Of a stretch of 64,000 nt of DNA, positions 51,945 through 59,571 are shown piece by piece. How positions within the stretch are numbered: the first letter of the stretch is position 1; every line of letters starts with the position of its first letter. The notes under the pieces are model-generated. The model was not told where the DNA came from and ran no database searches. It saw only the letters and a list, made by a program, of their open reading frames with translations. Origin of the DNA: Alphaproteobacteria bacterium UBA1002. GTDB taxonomy: Bacteria > Pseudomonadota > Alphaproteobacteria > Rickettsiales > UBA998. The DNA lies in the NCBI GenBank assembly GCA_002291845.1, contig DBAU01000034.1:1-64000 (forward strand), in the 5' to 3' direction. A program made the position numbers and the translations under genes.

Positions 51945-53063
51945 GTGAGCAGCACCTTGATTACCATTGAGCAAGCAGTGCTTTTAGCTGCCCTAGGGCC
52001 GTGTCTTTTTGCTGTGGTATTTCTTCTTCTGGTTTGTCGTCCGCGGGTACAGGCTATCGCCCCCTCGCTTTACTTCCTCTCTCTGGCGGCCAGCTTTTCT
52101 CTGCCGTTGCTCACGCTTATTGGCTACCATCATGATGTGGGATTGCGCTTGGCGCTACTGGCGCTAGAGAATATGGCTCCGGCGATCTGCTACCTTCTGG
52201 TGCTCGAATTGCTAGAGCGCCGTCAGGTGCATGTTTCGCATTGGCTGATTCTTCTTGCGCCGTTGGTGGGGGGATTGCCGTTCGCTTACGGCATGATTTT
52301 TGAGGAGAGGGTCTGCCTTCCGGGAGGCTTCTGTGCCGATGGTAAGCCCCTGATTGCACTGTATCATATTTTCATGACGGCGCTGATTTTTCTGCTGCTG
52401 ATGGCGCAAGCGTCACGCCGTGAGGCTTTGGCCGTGGGGGACTCCGTGGAGCGTCGTCACCGCTACTGGCTAATAATGACGCTGATTACCCTGCATTTAG
52501 CGCTGCCCATACTAGAGCTCGCGCTCATTGGCGGCTGGCTTGATGCCCGTAAAGTGGAAGTTCTCTCTATGTTGCTGCGGCTTAGCTTTATCTATCTGGT
52601 GTTGACCTCGTTATTTCGTCTATATGGCTCTCCGCTTCAGATTGACCATGAACAATTACCAACACTGGCGCGTGCGGGCCGACGCCCCGCGGATGACGAG
52701 GCGCTCGCGGAACGCTTGGTTGCTCTGATGCGTCACGAAGCGCCGTACCGTAAACCCACGTTTAACCGTGAAGAGCTGGCCCAGCTGGCCAAGGTCTCCG
52801 AGCAGGCGGTGTCTCGCGTGTTGAATCAACAGATTGGCAAGAATTTTAACGAATTTATCAATGAGTTTCGCTTGGAAGAAGCCAAAATCCGCCTGATGAC
52901 CGATACTGGACCGATTAATGTGGTGGCGTATGGCGTGGGGTTTAACTCAATTGCCTCGTTCAACCGCGTCTTTAAGCAATCCACCGGCATGTCACCCACC
53001 CAGTTCCGGCAGAAAAACATCGGTCTGATTGCCGATGCGGCGTTCCGCCCCGCCGAAGGCTAA
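51945..53063 (+). CDS. Membrane-bound AraC-family transcriptional regulator
   Basis: 372 residues. Seven hydrophobic segments (about 5-30, 38-60, 68-90, 96-118, 134-152, 172-195 and 203-222) precede a cytoplasmic AraC-type DNA-binding domain at about 265-360 with two helix-turn-helix units (FNREELAQLAKVSEQAVSRVLN and INVVAYGVGFNSIASFNRVFKQSTGMSPTQFR). This 7TM-AraC design senses a membrane or periplasmic signal. The start is GTG behind GAGGG. Its place after the secretin operon suggests it may control it, but a separate promoter candidate lies between. Ligand unknown. Confidence 0.88.
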   Translation: MSSTLITIEQAVLLAALGPCLFAVVFLLLVCRPRVQAIAPSLYFLSLAASFSLPLLTLIGYHHDVGLRLALLALENMAPAICYLLVLELLERRQVHVSHWLILLAPLVGGLPFAYGMIFEERVCLPGGFCADGKPLIALYHIFMTALIFLLLMAQASRREALAVGDSVERRHRYWLIMTLITLHLALPILELALIGGWLDARKVEVLSMLLRLSFIYLVLTSLFRLYGSPLQIDHEQLPTLARAGRRPADDEALAERLVALMRHEAPYRKPTFNREELAQLAKVSEQAVSRVLNQQIGKNFNEFINEFRLEEAKIRLMTDTGPINVVAYGVGFNSIASFNRVFKQSTGMSPTQFRQKNIGLIADAAFRPAEG

Positions 53064-53106
53064 GACAAGGACTGTCTTTCCGTCGCCGCTATGCTAGTAA
53101 TACACC

Positions 53107-54390
53107 ATGCAGACCGCCTCTGAAGCCTTGCAGGATGTCGCCACCGAGATGGGTGATCTGGGCCGCCGCGCCCGGACGGCCTATGGGCAGCTGGCTGCCG
53201 CTTCCGCGGAGATGCGTAGCGCGGCCTTGCGCCATGCCGCGGCCCGTTTGCGTGTGACGGAAGCAGAACTCCTGGCCGCGAATGCGCAGGATATGGCGCA
53301 AGCCCATGCCCGTGGCCTTAGCGGCGCGATGCTGGATCGCCTGCTGCTCGACAGCAAGCGCATCGCTGCGATGGCGGCCGGGCTGGAAGACGTGGCCGCG
53401 ATGCCCGATCCGCTCGGGCGCACCTTAGCGGAGTGGCTACGCCCGAATGGCCTGCGCATTGCCCGCATTTCGGTGCCTCTTGGGGTGATTGGCATCATCT
53501 ATGAATCCCGCCCGAATGTGACCGCGGATGCCGGAGCCTTGTGCCTCAAATCTGGCAATGCGGCGATCTTGCGCGGCGGCTCGGAGAGCTTTCATTCCTC
53601 ACGCGCGATTGTCGCTTGCCTGCGTGACGGGCTGCGCCATGCCGGATTGCCGGAGGATGCGGTGCAGTTGGTACCCACCACGGACCGCGCAGCCGTAGGG
53701 GAAATGCTGCGCATGGTGGGCGTGATCGACGTGATCGTGCCGCGTGGCGGCGCCTCGCTGACTCGCCGCGTCGCCGAAGAAAGCCGCATTCCCACGATTC
53801 TGCATCTGGACGGTAATTGCCACACCTACATTCACCGCGCGGCTGATGCTGCCATGGCCGCGACAGTGGTCGCCAACGCCAAGCTTCGCCGTACCGGCGT
53901 TTGTGGGGCGACCGAGTCGCTGGTGATTGACCGCGGCGTGCTGGCCACGCACCTGCCGGGGATTGTGGATGCGCTGGTGGCAGGAGGCTGCGAGGTGCGC
54001 GGCGATGCAGAGGCCTGCGCCACCGATGCACGGCTTGTTCCCGCCTCAGAAGAGGATTGGGGCACAGAATATCTGGACCGCATTATATCGGTTAAAACCG
54101 TTGCGGATGAGGCTGAGGCCATTGCCCACATCAACCGCTATGGCTCGCACCACACGGATGCCATCATTACGGCAGATGAAGCCGCGGCAGCGCAGTTCCT
54201 GTCCGGAGTGGACAGCGCGATTGTACTGCACAACGCGTCCACCCAGTTTGCCGATGGCGGCGAATTCGGCATGGGGGCGGAGATCGGTATCTCTACGGGC
54301 CGCCTGCACGCCCGCGGGCCGGTGGGGGCGGAGCAGCTGACCACCTACAAATACGTCGTGCGCGGGGAGGGGACGATCCGTCCCGTCTGA
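53107..54390 (+). CDS. proA: Gamma-glutamyl phosphate reductase
   Basis: 427 residues; makes glutamate semialdehyde for proline synthesis with NADPH. VPLGVIGIIYESRPNVT, ALCLKSGNAAILRGG and the catalytic Cys266 in RRTGVCGATESLV are intact. proB is not in view upstream. The stop overlaps the nadD start (TGATG). The window therefore holds both a synthetic (ProA) and a catabolic (PutA) proline enzyme. Confidence 0.97.
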   Translation: MQTASEALQDVATEMGDLGRRARTAYGQLAAASAEMRSAALRHAAARLRVTEAELLAANAQDMAQAHARGLSGAMLDRLLLDSKRIAAMAAGLEDVAAMPDPLGRTLAEWLRPNGLRIARISVPLGVIGIIYESRPNVTADAGALCLKSGNAAILRGGSESFHSSRAIVACLRDGLRHAGLPEDAVQLVPTTDRAAVGEMLRMVGVIDVIVPRGGASLTRRVAEESRIPTILHLDGNCHTYIHRAADAAMAATVVANAKLRRTGVCGATESLVIDRGVLATHLPGIVDALVAGGCEVRGDAEACATDARLVPASEEDWGTEYLDRIISVKTVADEAEAIAHINRYGSHHTDAIITADEAAAAQFLSGVDSAIVLHNASTQFADGGEFGMGAEIGISTGRLHARGPVGAEQLTTYKYVVRGEGTIRPV

Positions 54391-54986
54391 TGCGCACGAT
54401 CGGTCTTCTCGGCGGTTCCTTCAACCCGGCCCATGCCGGGCACCGGCAGGTATCGCTGGAGCTGCTACACCGCTATGGGCTGGATGAAATCTGGTGGCTG
54501 GTTTCTCCTGGCAACCCGCTGAAAAACCCTGCGGAGCTCGCAGATTATGCCGCGCGGCTTACCTCGGCACAGGCGGTGGCGCGCCATCCGAGGCTAAAGG
54601 TGAGCGATAGCGAGGCACGCCTCGGCACGCGCTATACCGTTGATACGCTGAAAGCCTTGCAGGCCCGCTACCCGCAGGTGCGCTTTGTGTGGATCATGGG
54701 AGCGGATAACCTGGCGCAGTTCCACCGCTGGAAGCAGTGGCGGGACATCGCCGGGCGGGTGGATATCCTGGTGGTGGACCGTAAGCCCTGGACCCACCGC
54801 GCGCTGCATTCCAAAGCGGCGCAGGCCTTGCGGCGGACCCGCTCAACGCCCCATCAAGCGCTAGCGGGCGGCGCATCAAGGCCCCCGCAATGGTGGTATC
54901 ATTTTGGGCGGATCTCCCCCTTATCGGCCAGCGATTTACGGAAAACGCTTGGAAAAAAGGCGTTTTTGCTCCATACTAAAAACTGA
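54390..54986 (+). CDS. nadD: Nicotinate-nucleotide adenylyltransferase
   Basis: 198 residues; forms deamido-NAD from nicotinate mononucleotide and ATP. The nucleotidyltransferase motif GGSFNPAHAGH (8-18), WWLVSPGNPLK, WIMGADNLAQFHRWKQWRDI and ISPLSASDLRK are present. It follows proA with a one-base overlap. Its stop codon TGA at 54984 is in the same frame as the next gene, rsfS, 24 bases on. Confidence 0.96.
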   Translation: MRTIGLLGGSFNPAHAGHRQVSLELLHRYGLDEIWWLVSPGNPLKNPAELADYAARLTSAQAVARHPRLKVSDSEARLGTRYTVDTLKALQARYPQVRFVWIMGADNLAQFHRWKQWRDIAGRVDILVVDRKPWTHRALHSKAAQALRRTRSTPHQALAGGASRPPQWWYHFGRISPLSASDLRKTLGKKAFLLHTKN

Positions 54987-54998
54987 GTAAAACCAGCA

Positions 54999-55013
54999 AA
55001 GGAGCAGCCCATT
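54999..55013 (+). promoter_or_regulatory. Ribosome binding site and ATT start codon of rsfS
   Basis: AAGGAG at 54999-55004 is six bases before ATT 55011-55013. Reading from the nadD stop there is no ATG, GTG or TTG in this frame until 55137, which would cut off a third of the protein, including conserved residues. Confidence 0.7.
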
Positions 55014-55376
55014 CCTAGTCCCTCGACCAGTAGCGGGGTCAGTGTAGAAAATCTGATTATTACCTCGCTCGAAGACGACAAGGCGGAAGATATTGCCATC
55101 GTCGACCTTGCAGGCAAAACAAGCTTTGCCGACAAGATGATCATCGCCACCGGCCGCTCGCCGCGCCATGTCGGCAGTATCGCCGACCACCTCGTAGATA
55201 AGCTCAAATCCATCGGTTTCCCGCAGGTCAGCGTGGAAGGCAAAGAGCTGTGCGACTGGGTGCTCATTGATGCAGGTGACGTGATCGTCCATGTGTTCCG
55301 CCCGGAAGTCCGGGATGTGTATGATCTGGAGCGCATGTGGAAGGTCGCCCTGCCGGAGCCGGCGACGCTGCAATAG
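55011..55376 (+). CDS. rsfS: Ribosome silencing factor RsfS, with a probable ATT start
   Basis: 121 residues if begun at ATT 55011. RsfS binds L14 of the large subunit and blocks subunit joining in starving cells. The frame from there reads as a complete family member: ENLIITSLEDDKAEDIAIVD, GKTSFADKMIIATGRSPRHVGSIADHL, and then GDVIVHVFRPEVRDVYDLERMW. The first ATG (55137) falls in the middle of the domain and would remove the first strand and helix. The only ribosome binding site, AAGGAG, points at ATT. It follows nadD and ends before a strong terminator. The order nadD-rsfS-rlmH is conserved. Confidence 0.88.
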   Translation: MPSPSTSSGVSVENLIITSLEDDKAEDIAIVDLAGKTSFADKMIIATGRSPRHVGSIADHLVDKLKSIGFPQVSVEGKELCDWVLIDAGDVIVHVFRPEVRDVYDLERMWKVALPEPATLQ

Positions 55377-55411
55377 CTTTCACGGGCATGATGCCCTTTC
55401 CCGACGCCACG

Positions 55412-55440
55412 GCGCCGATGCCCCTCATCGGCGCTTTTTC
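55412..55440 (+). terminator. Intrinsic terminator after rsfS
   Basis: A 9-bp perfect stem (55412-55420 with 55426-55434), five-base loop, followed by TTTTT. It lies between rsfS and rlmH, so rlmH may need its own promoter or partial read-through. Confidence 0.85.
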
Positions 55441-55476
55441 TTTGCCCTCTGCGGTGAATCCCACTACCACCGAGCC

Positions 55477-55941
55477 ATGCGTTGCCTCGTTCTTGCCACC
55501 GGTAAATGGAAGCACGCGCCTGAAAAGGCGCTCTGGGAGCAGTATGCCAGCCGCTTGCCGTGGGAATTATCATTGCGTGAACTGCCGGCCATCACGGCTT
55601 CCCAGCCGCAGGAGCAGCGTGCCCGCGAGACGGAGGCCATGCTGGCCGCCGCCCGTCAGTGGGGAGCCGAGCGGCTGGTGTTCCTCGATGAAACCGGCCC
55701 CGCGCTGAGCAGCGAAGCCTTTGCCGCAAAACTTGGCCGGTGGCGCGATGAAGGTGATCGTGCGATAGCCTTTCTCATTGGCGGGGATCATGGCCATGAC
55801 AAAGCACGACTGCGCGAGGGGCATCTGGTGTTGTCACTCGGTGCAATGACCTGGCCGCACCTGCTCGTGCGCGGGCTGCTGGCGGAGCAGCTCTACCGCG
55901 CCTATGCGATTCTCAGTGGCCACCCTTATCATCGTGCGTAA
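55477..55941 (+). CDS. rlmH: 23S rRNA (pseudouridine1915-N3)-methyltransferase
   Basis: 154 residues, SPOUT family with the C-terminal trefoil knot: FLIGGDHGHD and LSLGAMTWPHLLVRGLLAEQLYRAYAILSGHPYHR. It methylates pseudouridine 1915 in helix 69 on assembled ribosomes. ATG 55477 gives the normal N-terminus RCLVLATGKWKHAPEK. Final gene of the proA-nadD-rsfS-rlmH series. Confidence 0.95.
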   Translation: MRCLVLATGKWKHAPEKALWEQYASRLPWELSLRELPAITASQPQEQRARETEAMLAAARQWGAERLVFLDETGPALSSEAFAAKLGRWRDEGDRAIAFLIGGDHGHDKARLREGHLVLSLGAMTWPHLLVRGLLAEQLYRAYAILSGHPYHRA

Positions 55942-56014
55942 GCATCGCGGGCGTGTTGATTTTGCTTTGCCCCATCGGAAAGCAGGCGTATTCTAGCGGC
56001 AGGAAGGAAATGCC

Positions 56015-56692
56015 ATGGCGCAAAATAGCGGTATTTACACAGCGCAGCTCGATCAGATGACAGCCACCCTGCTGCAGATGGGAGAACTCATCGGACAGGC
56101 GCTTGATTTCTCGGAAAGCGCACTGGAGCATCACGAAGAAGCGCTGCGTTTGCAGGCAAAAGAGCTGGATAAGCGCATTAACGCGCTGAATGACGCGCTG
56201 GAGGGGCAGGTCATCCGCCTGTTTACCCATGCGGCGCCGTTTGCCTCTGACCTGCGTTTTGTGATCGCCATCCTCAAGGCGTCCGGCTCGCTGGAGCGGG
56301 CGGGCGATCTGGCGAAGAGCACCACCAAGCACATGGCCCGCCTCAAAGTGCCGTTCAGTGATGCGGTGATGGTGGCGCTGCGCGAGCTGGTACAGATCAA
56401 CCGTGAGATGCTGCATGACGTGCTGGAAAGCGTGCGCACCCGCAATGCGGAGCAAGCCCTGGCCGCTTGGCGCAAGGACGATGTGGCCGATGAAGCCTGC
56501 GCGCGCGTGTTCAACATCATCCGCGAGGAAATGGGCCGCGATCCTGCCGCCGCCGGGCAACTCGCGGATGTGCTATTTGCCGCCAAGAATTTCGAGCGTA
56601 TGGCGGATTACTCCGCTGATATCGCCAAGATGGTGATTTACGTGGTCACCGGCGAGCGGCCGCACAAGGATGTCCTGAAGAACAGCGCATGA
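56015..56692 (+). CDS. phoU: Phosphate-signalling regulator PhoU
   Basis: 225 residues, two three-helix PhoU domains, each with an E/D-x3-D metal motif region (LDKRINALNDALEGQVIRLF and DDVADEACARVFNIIREEM; LERAGDLAKSTTKH and FERMADYSADIAKMVIYVVTGE). It tells PhoR about phosphate supply through PstB. No pst or phoBR genes lie near; a lone phoU before gpmI is unusual. AAGGAA precedes the ATG. The last four bases overlap gpmI. Confidence 0.93.
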   Translation: MAQNSGIYTAQLDQMTATLLQMGELIGQALDFSESALEHHEEALRLQAKELDKRINALNDALEGQVIRLFTHAAPFASDLRFVIAILKASGSLERAGDLAKSTTKHMARLKVPFSDAVMVALRELVQINREMLHDVLESVRTRNAEQALAAWRKDDVADEACARVFNIIREEMGRDPAAAGQLADVLFAAKNFERMADYSADIAKMVIYVVTGERPHKDVLKNSA

Positions 56693-58266
56693 CGATGTCC
56701 CGTCCGAAACCCGTTGTGCTGGCAATCCTCGATGGCTGGGGCCATCGCGAGGAGATTGACCATAACGCCATCCATGCAGCCCGCACGCCGCATTGGGATG
56801 CGCTGTGGAGCGGCTCGCCGGTGGCGCTACTCGATGCGTCGGAGCTGGAGGTCGGCCTGCCAGTGGGGCAGATGGGTAATTCCGAAGTCGGCCATATGAA
56901 TATCGGCGCGGGCCGCGTGATTCTGCAAGATCTGCCGCGCATCGATGAGGCGTTGCGCACCGGCGCGCTGGCACAGCATCCGCTGTTGCAAACGCTGGTC
57001 GCGCTACAAACCGGCACGGGCCGCCCGCTGCATCTGCTGGGCCTGCTCTCCAATGGCGGGGTGCATGCGCACCAGATGCATCTGGAAGCGCTGGCGGATC
57101 TGCTGAGTGCCCAGGGTGTTGAGGTCCGGCTGCATGCGTTCCTGGATGGGCGCGACACGCCGCCGAAAAGCGCGCGTGCCTTCCTGGATCACTGGGAGCA
57201 CCGCTTCCGCGACAATCCCCGCGTGAAGATCGCCACGATCAGCGGGCGCTATTATGCCATGGACCGCGACAAACGCTGGGAGCGCGTGCAGAAGGCCTAT
57301 GCCGCCATTGCTGATGGGGTAGGGGAGCATTACGCAAGCGCTCATGAGGCGCTGGACGCGATGTATGCGCGTGACATCACCGATGAATTCGTGCTGCCCT
57401 GCGTACTGGGTGATTATCGCGGCACGGTGCATGGCGATGCCTTGCTGATGGGCAATTTCCGCGCCGACCGCGCCCGCGAGATTTTGCATGCGCTGATGGA
57501 TCCGGGCTTTTCCGCCTTCCCGCGTGCGGAAGCCACCGAATACAGCACCGTGCTCGGCATGGTGGAGTATTCCACCGAGCTCAGTGCGCTGATGCCGGCC
57601 TTATTTCCGCAGGAGTTGCCGCAGCAGACCTTCGGCGAGGTGCTGGCGCAGGCCGGTCTGAAGCAGTTACGTATCGCCGAGACGGAAAAATACGCGCATG
57701 TGACATTCTTCTTCAATGGCGGCCGCGAGGAGCCGTTCCCCGGAGAGGAGCGCGCGCTGATTCCCTCGCCGTCGGTGGCGACGTATGACCTGAAGCCTGA
57801 AATGTCCGCGCCGGAGGTGACGGATCATCTGGTGTCGGTGATTGGGCAGGGGCGTTATGACGTGATCATCGTCAATTACGCCAATACCGATATGGTGGGC
57901 CATACGGGGGATCTCGCAGCGGCCGTAGCGGCGGTAGAGGCGGTGGATACCTGCCTCGGCCGTCTGTGGGAGGCGGTGCGCGCGCAAGGCGGCGCCCTGT
58001 TGATCACTGCTGATCATGGCAATGCCGAAATGATGCGTGATATCTCCACCGCGCAGGCGCATACCGCGCATACGTTGAACAAGGTGCCGGTGGTGCTGGC
58101 CAGCGCCCAGTATCCACGCGGGCAGGTGGCGCTGCGTGATGGGCGGCTGGCTGATATTGCGCCGACGCTTCTGGCGCTGCTTGGGCTTCCCCAGCCAGAC
58201 CTGATGACGGGCCAGTCTCTACTGCAGCCTGTTGCCGCGCTTTCTTATGCTGCCTCAGCGTCTTAA
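56689..58266 (+). CDS. gpmI: 2,3-bisphosphoglycerate-independent phosphoglycerate mutase
   Basis: 525 residues; interconverts 3- and 2-phosphoglycerate with two manganese ions. LDGWGHRE, the phosphoserine motif MGNSEVGHMNIGAGR, FRADRARE and TADHGNAEMM mark the family. ATG 56689 overlaps phoU (ATGA); ATG 56695 is an alternative. It begins the gpmI-envC-ctpA-yibQ-rppH series, akin to gpmM-envC-yibQ in E. coli. Confidence 0.97.
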   Translation: MTMSRPKPVVLAILDGWGHREEIDHNAIHAARTPHWDALWSGSPVALLDASELEVGLPVGQMGNSEVGHMNIGAGRVILQDLPRIDEALRTGALAQHPLLQTLVALQTGTGRPLHLLGLLSNGGVHAHQMHLEALADLLSAQGVEVRLHAFLDGRDTPPKSARAFLDHWEHRFRDNPRVKIATISGRYYAMDRDKRWERVQKAYAAIADGVGEHYASAHEALDAMYARDITDEFVLPCVLGDYRGTVHGDALLMGNFRADRAREILHALMDPGFSAFPRAEATEYSTVLGMVEYSTELSALMPALFPQELPQQTFGEVLAQAGLKQLRIAETEKYAHVTFFFNGGREEPFPGEERALIPSPSVATYDLKPEMSAPEVTDHLVSVIGQGRYDVIIVNYANTDMVGHTGDLAAAVAAVEAVDTCLGRLWEAVRAQGGALLITADHGNAEMMRDISTAQAHTAHTLNKVPVVLASAQYPRGQVALRDGRLADIAPTLLALLGLPQPDLMTGQSLLQPVAALSYAASAS

Positions 58267-59515
58267 AAATTATCTCTACGGCCTGATGGTCTTTATGCTG
58301 GCACCTGTTGCTATGGCGCAGGAATCTTTGCCGCAGGTGCGCCAGTTAGAACAGACGCGCAAAGAGATTGAAGCCTCTCGTCAGCGCCATCAGGCCCTGC
58401 GAAAGAATCTGGAGGAAATGGAATCCACGCTCGGTGATTTGCAAAAGGAAACCGGAGATATTGCAGATGCGCTGAAACAGACGGAACAACAAAAGCATGA
58501 AATAGAGCGGCGTCTTCAAAAGCTGGAGAGCGATGCCAGAGCTAAGCAGTCTCAGATCCGTGCGCGTCAAAAGCAGATTGGTTCGCTTCTTGCGACGGTG
58601 TTACGCGTCAGTCAGGTGCCTCCCCATGCCGTGCTGGCGATGGATAACGGGCTTGAGGCGCAAATCCACGCTTCACGAGCACTGGGGCTGACCACTGAAT
58701 CGATAAAACGTGAGACAGACACGTTGTCAGAACAATTACGCCAAGTGGCCATATTGAAAAGCGAAATCGCGCGTGAAAGCGATCGTTTGGCGGATCGTCA
58801 GCGAACCCTACAAGACCAGCGTCTCCGTCTTGCCGATCGTGTGGAGGAGCGTCGGCGCAGTATGGAGGGCCTGCATACGGAGGAAATGCAAGAGCAATCA
58901 CGTATTGCACAGCTCACCCGTCAATCGAAAGATCTCGAATCTTTAGTGGATTCGCTGGAGCAAGCGCGCCGCGCGAAACGCACAGAGCAGTTTGGCGCTA
59001 TTGGTGTGCCCGTGCTGAAGCCTACACCACCTTTGCGCAGCGAGATGAGAGTGTCCATGCCCCAGGCGCGCCCTAAAAACACGCAAGCCAGTGCGCGCAA
59101 GGAATATGATCTGGCCCGCGTGCGTGGTGCGTTGACATTGCCTGTGGCAGGTGATGTGTCTGGTCGTTATGGCCAGCAGCAAGCGAGCAATGACACACTG
59201 AAAGGATTAATGCTTGCAACGCCCTCCGCCGCGGTGGTCACAGCACCATATGGAGGCGAGGTGATGTTCACCGGCCCCTTCCGTGATTACGGACAAATGG
59301 TCATTATCCGGCACAACCGTCGCTATCATACCCTCCTTGCCGGATTGAGCCGGATTGACGTTTCTCCCGGACAGTTTCTGTTGGAAGGCGAGCCAATTGG
59401 TGCTATGGGTAATGTCCAGGAAGATCGTCGTTTGTACCTCGAATTGCGCGAGAATGGCAAGCCGGTCGACCCTGCACCCTGGTTCGGTGGGGTGCCCCGT
59501 CTTGCTCGCAATTAG
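58247..59515 (+). CDS. envC: Murein hydrolase activator EnvC-like protein
   Basis: 422 residues. A signal peptide (LYGLMVFMLAPVAMAQ) is followed by a long coiled coil (about residues 25-240) and a C-terminal LytM/M23 domain. The LytM zinc site is degenerate: the H-x3-D motif is replaced (DTLKGLMLA) and the HxH of YAHL is LLAGL. This is the form that activates amidases rather than cutting peptidoglycan itself; it probably recruits AmiC-type enzymes at the septum. It starts inside gpmI (20-base overlap). Confidence 0.9.
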   Translation: MLPQRLKNYLYGLMVFMLAPVAMAQESLPQVRQLEQTRKEIEASRQRHQALRKNLEEMESTLGDLQKETGDIADALKQTEQQKHEIERRLQKLESDARAKQSQIRARQKQIGSLLATVLRVSQVPPHAVLAMDNGLEAQIHASRALGLTTESIKRETDTLSEQLRQVAILKSEIARESDRLADRQRTLQDQRLRLADRVEERRRSMEGLHTEEMQEQSRIAQLTRQSKDLESLVDSLEQARRAKRTEQFGAIGVPVLKPTPPLRSEMRVSMPQARPKNTQASARKEYDLARVRGALTLPVAGDVSGRYGQQQASNDTLKGLMLATPSAAVVTAPYGGEVMFTGPFRDYGQMVIIRHNRRYHTLLAGLSRIDVSPGQFLLEGEPIGAMGNVQEDRRLYLELRENGKPVDPAPWFGGVPRLARN

Positions 59516-59571
59516 CAGTCTCTGCGCCGCGTCAGGATGGCTTTCACACCGGGCGTTGTACAAGGAATCCT

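Noticed and set aside
53064..53106. An AAGACA/TGTCTT palindrome after the AraC-type gene as a terminator
   Set aside because: The stem is six pairs, poor in GC, with only three T residues behind it; too weak to call.
55137..55376. rsfS starting at the first ATG (55137)
   Set aside because: This would give a 79-residue protein lacking the first strand and helix of the domain, and no ribosome binding site precedes it.
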